Assembly: GCF_001563475.1 (NCBI RefSeq)
Contig: NZ_LPUT01000004.1
Location: 1 to 51,059, forward strand
Length of the DNA stretch: 51,059 bases
DNA from: Sporosarcina sp. HYO08
GTDB taxonomy: Bacteria > Bacillota > Bacilli > Bacillales_A > Planococcaceae
Direction: 5' to 3'
The notes beneath the pieces were generated by a model. The model saw only the letters and a list, made by a program, of their open reading frames with translations. It was not told where the DNA came from and ran no database searches. Positions 45,756 to 51,059 of the stretch are shown piece after piece. How positions within the stretch are numbered: the first letter of the stretch is position 1; each line of letters begins with the position of its first letter. The position numbers were made by a program, and so were the translations under genes.

Positions 45756-46580
45756 TCATTTTGTCAATTGAGCAATTTTATCGGACTGTTCGATTTCTTC
45801 CCATGAATACTCCAGTACCTGGTTGGAATCTAATAATGTAATTTGGAGGATCCGTTCCAGTAAATTTAGCCCGACGACTTTTCCAGGTCCTTCAGGTGTC
45901 TGGACGACCGTACCAACATCTGGCATCAATGCTTTTGCTTCTTCATACTCATCATTCTCATACTTCAAGCAGCACATAAGGCGCCCGCAAAGCCCTGAAA
46001 TTTTAGAGGGATTCAATGACAAGTTTTGATCTTTCGCCATTTTAATAGATACTGGTTCAAAATCCCCGAGAAATGTAGAACAGCAAAGCATTCTGCCGCA
46101 AGGTCCAATACCGCCAAGCATTTTCGCCTCATCCCGAACACCGATTTGCCTAAGCTCGATGCGTGTCCGGAAAATGGAAGCTAAGTCTTTGACGAGATTA
46201 CGAAAATCTACACGACCTTCCGCCGTAAAGTAAAAAACAATTTTATTTCGATCAAATGTGTATTCCACATCTACAAGCTTCATGTCTAAAGCATGCTCTT
46301 CTATTTTCGCTATACATGTATCAAACGCTTGTGTAGCCTCTAACTGATTCTCTTCGACGATTTCGAAGTCTTCCGTAGTAGCTGGACGAATAATTTTTTT
46401 CAATGGAAGAACAATGTCATTTTCATCGACTTCCTGAATACGCCTAGAAACTTTTCCGTACTCAATTCCCCGGGCCGTTTCCACGATTACATATTCGCCT
46501 ATATTTAAATCATAATCCAGTGGGTCAAAATAATATATTTTACCCGCTTTTTTAAAGCGGACACCTACAACTTTATACAA
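45756..46580 (-). CDS. ricT: RicT/YaaT, Y-complex subunit (PSP1 domain)
   Basis: RicT forms the Y-complex with RicA and RicF, which carries 4Fe-4S clusters and adjusts RNase Y activity; it also affects sporulation, competence and biofilm. The 274-residue protein has the PSP1 C-terminal domain (about 60-145) and cysteine motifs GPCGRMLCCSTF and GLCGRLMCCLKYE that are the likely cluster ligands. The start is a TTG at 46580, after GGAGGGG, and overlaps holB by 8 bp. B. subtilis YaaT starts with the same MYxVVGVRFKKAGKIYYFDP. Confidence 0.95.
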   Translation of the reverse strand: MYKVVGVRFKKAGKIYYFDPLDYDLNIGEYVIVETARGIEYGKVSRRIQEVDENDIVLPLKKIIRPATTEDFEIVEENQLEATQAFDTCIAKIEEHALDMKLVDVEYTFDRNKIVFYFTAEGRVDFRNLVKDLASIFRTRIELRQIGVRDEAKMLGGIGPCGRMLCCSTFLGDFEPVSIKMAKDQNLSLNPSKISGLCGRLMCCLKYENDEYEEAKALMPDVGTVVQTPEGPGKVVGLNLLERILQITLLDSNQVLEYSWEEIEQSDKIAQLTK

Positions 46581-47580
46581 CCCTTAACCCCTCCTGCATA
46601 TTTAGCACCAATTGTTCCATTAAAAGCGTCCGGTTCATATTGCTATGCAAATATTTTTTTGCCTGCAAGATCGCTTCCATCATCAGCGAAAGCTGGTTGT
46701 ATGGCATCTTTATTGAAAGATTGTTGAAAAATTGTTGCTGATCTGGGTAAGTCGGCATTGACTGTAATGCTGCTTTGACCGAAACGATATCTCGGTACGC
46801 GTATAGCAGCAAATCCAAACCACGTTCAAAGTCTTCCTTTTCCTTAAACAAAGGGATCCAATCTGAATGGATGAATAATAATGCTTCATGAACGTGGCGG
46901 TCGAGTGCCTCGACTAATTTTAACACTGTTTTTCGCATGTGTACAAATTGTTCATCACTTGCCAATCGATACGCTTCATCCAAGTCTGCCGTTACCATAG
47001 AAACCGTTGCGGCCATGGCATCCGTTAACTCTTTTTTCACTAGTGCATCGATCAACATCTCGCGGGATGGTGGAAGAAATGAAATTCTTTGACAGCGGGA
47101 TTGAATCGTCGGTAAAATCGCTTGATAGGCGTCGGTTAATAAAATTGCCGTTACCTCACCTTCAGGCTCTTCTAGAAACTTTAACAAAGTATTAGCTGCC
47201 GATACGTTCATACGCTCCGCGCTTGAAACGATGTAAATTTTCCTGCCCGATTCATAGCCCTTCTTTGTCATTTTGAATATTAAATCAGACATTTGTCCTC
47301 TTTTAATATCTTGTCCATCCGGCTCAATGATTGTCACGTTCGGATGATTGCCGGATCGGACACGCCTGCAAGAAGGACATGTTTCACATGGAACATTATT
47401 GTTAGGTTTTTCACAAAGAAGCAATTTTGCAAAAAACAAAGCCGCAGCCATTTTTCCCGTTCCTCGGCTCCCATCAAATAAGTAGGCGTGCCCAATCCGA
47501 TTGTTTTTAAACGAGGAGGATAATCGCTTATACACTGCTTGCTGATTTTTTTCCAATTGGGCACTGTCTTCATTGTTCAC
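46573..47580 (-). CDS. holB: DNA polymerase III subunit delta'
   Basis: HolB is part of the clamp loader that places DnaN on primed DNA. The 335-residue AAA+ protein has a degenerate Walker A (DGSRGTGKMAAAL), a zinc module with CETCPSC, the KFLEEPEGEV strand and the SRCQ sensor (TIQSRCQRISF). I chose the GTG at 47580, eight bases after AAAGGGGGC; an in-frame ATG eight codons upstream overlaps this site. It heads holB-ricT-yabA, immediately after the yaaR terminator, with no clear promoter of its own. Confidence 0.95.
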   Translation of the reverse strand: MNNEDSAQLEKNQQAVYKRLSSSFKNNRIGHAYLFDGSRGTGKMAAALFFAKLLLCEKPNNNVPCETCPSCRRVRSGNHPNVTIIEPDGQDIKRGQMSDLIFKMTKKGYESGRKIYIVSSAERMNVSAANTLLKFLEEPEGEVTAILLTDAYQAILPTIQSRCQRISFLPPSREMLIDALVKKELTDAMAATVSMVTADLDEAYRLASDEQFVHMRKTVLKLVEALDRHVHEALLFIHSDWIPLFKEKEDFERGLDLLLYAYRDIVSVKAALQSMPTYPDQQQFFNNLSIKMPYNQLSLMMEAILQAKKYLHSNMNRTLLMEQLVLNMQEGLRVV

Positions 47581-47601
47581 ACCGCGACGCCCCCTTTGTT
47601 T

Positions 47602-47639
47602 CAAAAAACCCGTGTTCCTTATTCAAAGAAGACACGGGT
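47602..47639 (-). terminator. yaaR terminator
   Basis: ACCCGTGT pairs with ACACGGGT (47632-47639 with 47608-47615), followed by six T on the minus strand. The stem touches the yaaR stop codon. Since no promoter is seen for holB, it may be leaky. Confidence 0.8.
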
Positions 47640-48079
47640 CATCTATATAAATTAATTAAAAGCCCTTTAATCTCGCCAATTTTCGCCAATAAATCAATCG
47701 AGGTTTTTTCATCGCTCAATAATTCATCAGCCAATTCAACAAGCTTTTTATCTACCGCTTGCACAATATTCAATCGGCGCCCTTCTCCATAATGATTCCA
47801 CGTATGGGATTGTTTCAACTCTAATCCCAATTCAACCGCTTCTTTCAAAAAGCTGCGAACGAGCATTTTGTACTTAGCCATCTCACGTAAGTTCCTTGAC
47901 CTTGCCAGTCGTTCCCCAGCGGCTGAAATATTACCAAATAGCCGTGTAAGCTGTTCATTTTGAAGACGCTGTTGTTGTTTGATGACCATTTGCCCAAACT
48001 TTGCCCCACCTTGTATGGGTTGCGATGCTTCGTGGCGTAAATGACTAAGTCCAACCCGGGCATCACTATTTACTTTCAT
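47639..48079 (-). CDS. yaaR: YaaR family protein (DUF327)
   Basis: The 146-residue protein belongs to the small YaaR/DUF327 family of unknown function. It is largely alpha-helical, with the family segment SRNLREMAKYKMLVRSFLKEAVE and a C-terminal helix (LLAKIGEIKGLLINLYR). It lies 11 bp after darA. In B. subtilis it sits in the same tmk-yaaQ-yaaR-holB order. Confidence 0.9.
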   Translation of the reverse strand: MKVNSDARVGLSHLRHEASQPIQGGAKFGQMVIKQQQRLQNEQLTRLFGNISAAGERLARSRNLREMAKYKMLVRSFLKEAVELGLELKQSHTWNHYGEGRRLNIVQAVDKKLVELADELLSDEKTSIDLLAKIGEIKGLLINLYR

Positions 48080-48090
48080 GCTCCCCGTCC

Positions 48091-48447
<357 letters not shown>

Positions 48448-48470
48448 TCATTATAACATGGATTTATAAA

Positions 48471-49103
48471 TTAATTGAGTAAAGTGCAGATCATTCTCCA
48501 AACATTTTCTGACACTTCAGACAGTGGAAGGGATGCATCGATATGTCTAATCCGATCTTTATATCTTTCGTTCACCACTTGATAACCTTCATAAACATTG
48601 TGATGAAACTGGATCTTTTCATTATCTAAGCGATTTTGCTCCCGTTCATTATTTTTTTCAATGCGTGCTAATCCAACTTCAGGCTTAACATCGAAAAACA
48701 GTGTCGCATCGGGCATCATATTCCCAATCGCAAACTCATTGATGGAAAGAACCTCATCAATCCCAAGCTTTCTCGCATGGCCTTGGTATGCGAGCGAGCT
48801 GTCGATAAAACGATCACAAAGGACATTGTTGCCTTCCTCGATCGCCGGCAATACTTTTTCTACAAGATGCTGTCTTCTGGCCGCCGCGTAAAGAAGCGCT
48901 TCTGTCTTCGCATCCATTTCACGATATTCATTGTTCAAAATAATTTCCCGGATTTTTTCAGCAATCCGAATTCCCCCTGGTTCCCTCGTTAGAAGAACCG
49001 ATTTACCTTCTTCCTGCAACCGCTTGTAAATTTCAGCAATGACTGTCGTTTTACCAGAACCATCCGGCCCTTCAAAAGTGATAAAAATCCCTTTCTTCTT
49101 CAT
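48471..49103 (-). CDS. tmk: Thymidylate kinase
   Basis: Tmk phosphorylates dTMP to dTDP. The 210-residue protein has the P-loop GPDGSGKT (12-19), the DR(Y/F) base-binding motif in [18 protein letters not shown] and the LID-like Arg-rich region. The start lies one base after the yaaO stop, so the genes are coupled. Confidence 0.96.
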   Translation of the reverse strand: MKKKGIFITFEGPDGSGKTTVIAEIYKRLQEEGKSVLLTREPGGIRIAEKIREIILNNEYREMDAKTEALLYAAARRQHLVEKVLPAIEEGNNVLCDRFIDSSLAYQGHARKLGIDEVLSINEFAIGNMMPDATLFFDVKPEVGLARIEKNNEREQNRLDNEKIQFHHNVYEGYQVVNERYKDRIRHIDASLPLSEVSENVWRMICTLLN

Positions 49104-49104
49104 C

Positions 49105-50538
49105 CTATTCCTCCGTTCTTTCTTTTACCACGAAAATTTTCGATTGATCCACTTCGATAGCCCCTTGAAATTTCGCACGCATTTGCAAGTATTGGCGCAA
49201 TGCTTGTACATGTGCAACTGTTACCTGTTCTCCCGCAATAACAAGCGGAATCCCCGGTGGATACGGAATGATCGAACCGGCGGCAATACGTCCGACAGCT
49301 GATTCATAGTGAATCCATTCCTTCTCCATATCATGCAGCTGTGAAAAACCAATTGTGAGGCGTGATATGCCTTGATCGATCGATGGCAGTACTTCAAATT
49401 GTGTTCGTTCGTTTCTCGTTATAGCAGCTACGGCTAACTTTATTTTTTCGCCCGCTTCATGGAAACGGTTTTCGGCATTTAATTTCAAAAGCGGCAATAC
49501 AAGCAAGACTTGATAAGGATCCGCTAATTCTGTAAAAACGCCGGTCTTCTCTAGTTGTTTTTGTAAATTAAAACCCGAGTACCCTTCTATCCTTAGAAGG
49601 AGCTTCAACGGATCATCCGATTCAACGACTTCAAGCTTTGAAACTCCTTGTAGCTGCTCAATAAAACGCATACGTTCCTTCATAAAGTATTGCTGGTCTT
49701 CTATAGTATAAGCTTCGGCATACGCTCTCGCATCATCGAGCGATGCCATTAACAAATACGATGGGCTGCTCGATTGCAGCATTTGTAAATAATGCATAAT
49801 TTTCTCCGCCGAAATGAGCTTGGAGCGGATATGTAAAAAAGATGCTTGTGTCATCGCAGGCAATGTTTTGTGGGCTGAATGCACAACAACATCAGCACCC
49901 AACGCTAATGCTGAAGTCGGGAAAGCTGTGCCGACAACAAAATGCGCACCATGCGCTTCATCAACAAGAACAGGAATATTAGCTGCATGCGCTAGTTTAA
50001 TGATTTTTTGTAAATCGGTGCCCGTTTGTCCATAGTAAGTCGGATAAGTTAATATAACAGCCTTTGCGGTTGGATACTCTTCAATTGCCTGTTGAATATC
50101 AGTGGATGCTACCATACTAGCTGCCATCTTCTTGGAATCCCAAGCAGGCGAAACAAAAACAGGATCGGCACCCGTTAGTTCTAGCGCATGGAAAATCGAT
50201 TTATGCGCATTGCGCTGAACAATGACAGTATCTCCCTTTTGGCATGTCGCATAGATCATCGCCAAATTCCCGACCGTAGAACCGTTAACGAGGAAAAAAC
50301 TTTGCTCAGCCCCGTAGAGGTCAGCAAGTTTTTGCTCCGCCTCCGCAATGACGCCCGCCGGTTCATGTAAATCGTCCAATCCTTCCAGCTCGGTAAAGTC
50401 ATAGCGAAGCGCCAATTGAAAATCCAGCGGTAAATTAGAAATCATTCCATTTTTATGTCCCGGCACGTGAAATGAAATTGAATTTGTTTCTTTTAATTGA
50501 ATCATCGCCTCAATAAGTGGACGTTTAAATCGTTGCAT
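49105..50538 (-). CDS. yaaO: Orn/Lys/Arg decarboxylase family protein (YaaO)
   Basis: The 477-residue protein is a PLP-dependent enzyme of fold type I, in the family of bacterial ornithine/lysine/arginine decarboxylases (short, SpeA-like form). It begins [29 protein letters not shown]. The cofactor-binding Asp/His are in [10 protein letters not shown] and the Schiff-base lysine in [18 protein letters not shown]. subtilis YaaO is similar; its substrate is not established, and an arginine or lysine decarboxylase is likely. The ATG at 50538 has AAAAGGAAG upstream. It is the first gene after the rRNA operon. Confidence 0.88.
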   Translation of the reverse strand: MQRFKRPLIEAMIQLKETNSISFHVPGHKNGMISNLPLDFQLALRYDFTELEGLDDLHEPAGVIAEAEQKLADLYGAEQSFFLVNGSTVGNLAMIYATCQKGDTVIVQRNAHKSIFHALELTGADPVFVSPAWDSKKMAASMVASTDIQQAIEEYPTAKAVILTYPTYYGQTGTDLQKIIKLAHAANIPVLVDEAHGAHFVVGTAFPTSALALGADVVVHSAHKTLPAMTQASFLHIRSKLISAEKIMHYLQMLQSSSPSYLLMASLDDARAYAEAYTIEDQQYFMKERMRFIEQLQGVSKLEVVESDDPLKLLLRIEGYSGFNLQKQLEKTGVFTELADPYQVLLVLPLLKLNAENRFHEAGEKIKLAVAAITRNERTQFEVLPSIDQGISRLTIGFSQLHDMEKEWIHYESAVGRIAAGSIIPYPPGIPLVIAGEQVTVAHVQALRQYLQMRAKFQGAIEVDQSKIFVVKERTEE

Positions 50539-50634
50539 TCTAAAACCACTTCCTTTTCCTAAATCTATTATAAAGGGAAATAATTTTGATGCCACGGGCG
50601 CCGCCATAACCCAACAACATTCTAAAATTCCCGT

Positions 50635-50663
50635 TCTATATGTTTGTCATACATTTTCTGCAA
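50635..50663 (-). promoter_or_regulatory. Possible yaaO-tmk promoter (sigma-A)
   Basis: TTGCAG (50663-50658) and TATAGA (50640-50635) are 17 bp apart on the minus strand, about 95 bp upstream of yaaO. The region 50539-50709 holds no gene. Confidence 0.5.
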
Positions 50664-50709
50664 ATGAATCAAAGAAGCGCTACCTTAAGAATGTATTCAT
50701 TTTTAAACA

Positions 50710-50736
50710 CAAAAAAGCCATTACCTATTGGTAATG
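50710..50736 (-). terminator. rRNA operon terminator
   Basis: CATTACC/GGTAATG with a 4-base loop is followed by CTTTTTTGT on the minus strand, just after 5S rRNA. Confidence 0.9.
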
Positions 50737-50743
50737 ACCTTGC

Positions 50744-50860
50744 GCCTGGCGACGTCCTACTCTTGCAGGGGGAAGCCCCCAACTACCATCGGCGCTGAAG
50801 AGCTTAACTTCCGTGTTCGGTATGGGAACGGGTGTGACCTCTTCGCCATCGGCACCAGAC
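50744..50860 (-). rRNA. 5S rRNA
   Basis: The reverse complement is a complete 5S rRNA (about 117 bases) with GGTGCCGATGGCGAAGAGGT near the 5' end, CCCATACCGAACACGGAAGT in loop C, and GTAGGACGTCGCCAGGC at the 3' end. The mature ends are approximate. Confidence 0.96.
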
Positions 50861-50933
50861 TATGAGCTTGTTCGCTCAAAACTGAATAAAACAAACATTG
50901 GATGCATAATCGTAATCATGTCTTTTTAAATAA
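50861..50933 (-). other. 23S-5S rRNA spacer
   Basis: This 73-bp spacer has no tRNA gene. It contains the stretch TCAGTTTTGAGCGAACAAGC, of the type common in Bacillales rRNA spacers. Confidence 0.7.
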
Positions 50934-51059
50934 GGTTAAGTCCTCGATCGATTAGTATCTGTCAGCTCCACACGTCGCCGTGCTTCCACCCCAGACCTAT
51001 CCACCTCATCATCTTTGAGGGATCTTACTTACAAATGTAATGGGAAATCTCATCTTGAG
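50934..51059 (-). rRNA. 23S rRNA, 3' end only (partial)
   Basis: The reverse complement ends in AATCGATCGAGGACTTAACC, the typical 23S 3' end in Bacillales. About 126 bases are inside the window and the gene continues beyond its right edge. Confidence 0.93.

Overview
The window is a 51-kb piece of a spore-forming Firmicute chromosome. Gene content and order match the stretch clockwise of oriC in Bacillus subtilis (yaaO to lysS), and protein details suggest the Planococcaceae (a Sporosarcina- or Lysinibacillus-like organism). The assignment to Bacillales is firm. The family is inferred from recalled protein resemblance and needs the full 16S sequence to confirm. Almost every gene lies on the minus strand. 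The block is bounded by two rRNA operons in the same orientation: the 3' end of a 23S gene and a complete 5S gene on the right (about 50744-51059), and the promoters, leader and first bases of a 16S gene on the left (1-332). Transcription and probably replication run right to left.

From right to left: yaaO-tmk-darA-yaaR; holB-ricT-yabA (clamp loader, Y-complex, initiation control); trmN6-like yabB, GIY-YIG yazA and rsmI; abrB divergent on the plus strand; metG; tatD; the resuscitation factor yabE; rnmV-rsmA; veg; sspF; ispE; purR-ridA; spoVG; glmU-prs; rplY/ctc-pth; fin; mfd; spoVT; a plus-strand Spo0E-like gene; a SpoVB/MurJ-like flippase, mazG and rqcP; yabP-yabQ-divIC; yabR; a plus-strand tRNA-Met unit; spoIIE; tilS; hpt; ftsH; coaX-hslO-yacD; cysK; the folate operon pabB-pabC-folP-folB-folK with dusB; and lysS.

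The block mixes growth functions (translation, folate, purine salvage, cell division, DNA repair) with sporulation. Several promoters can be read from sequence and agree with the regulation known in B. subtilis: Spo0A/sigma-A at spoIIE (21-bp spacer), sigma-H at spoVG, sigma-B at ctc, sigma-E at yabP and sigma-G at spoVT and fin. Relative to B. subtilis, pabA, yabG, yabS-yabT and yazB are missing from their usual places, and a Spo0E-type phosphatase gene has been added.

The least explained DNA is in three intergenic islands. One is the plus-strand tRNA-Met unit with a structured trailer (17831-18157). The second is a 400-bp composite of inverted repeats between fin and pth (28861-29255). The third is the yabA 3' region (45138-45324). 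The last two hold two copies of one dispersed repeat: conserved ends, a short conserved reading frame and a core of different small hairpins. I found no CRISPR array, insertion sequence, prophage or defence cassette.
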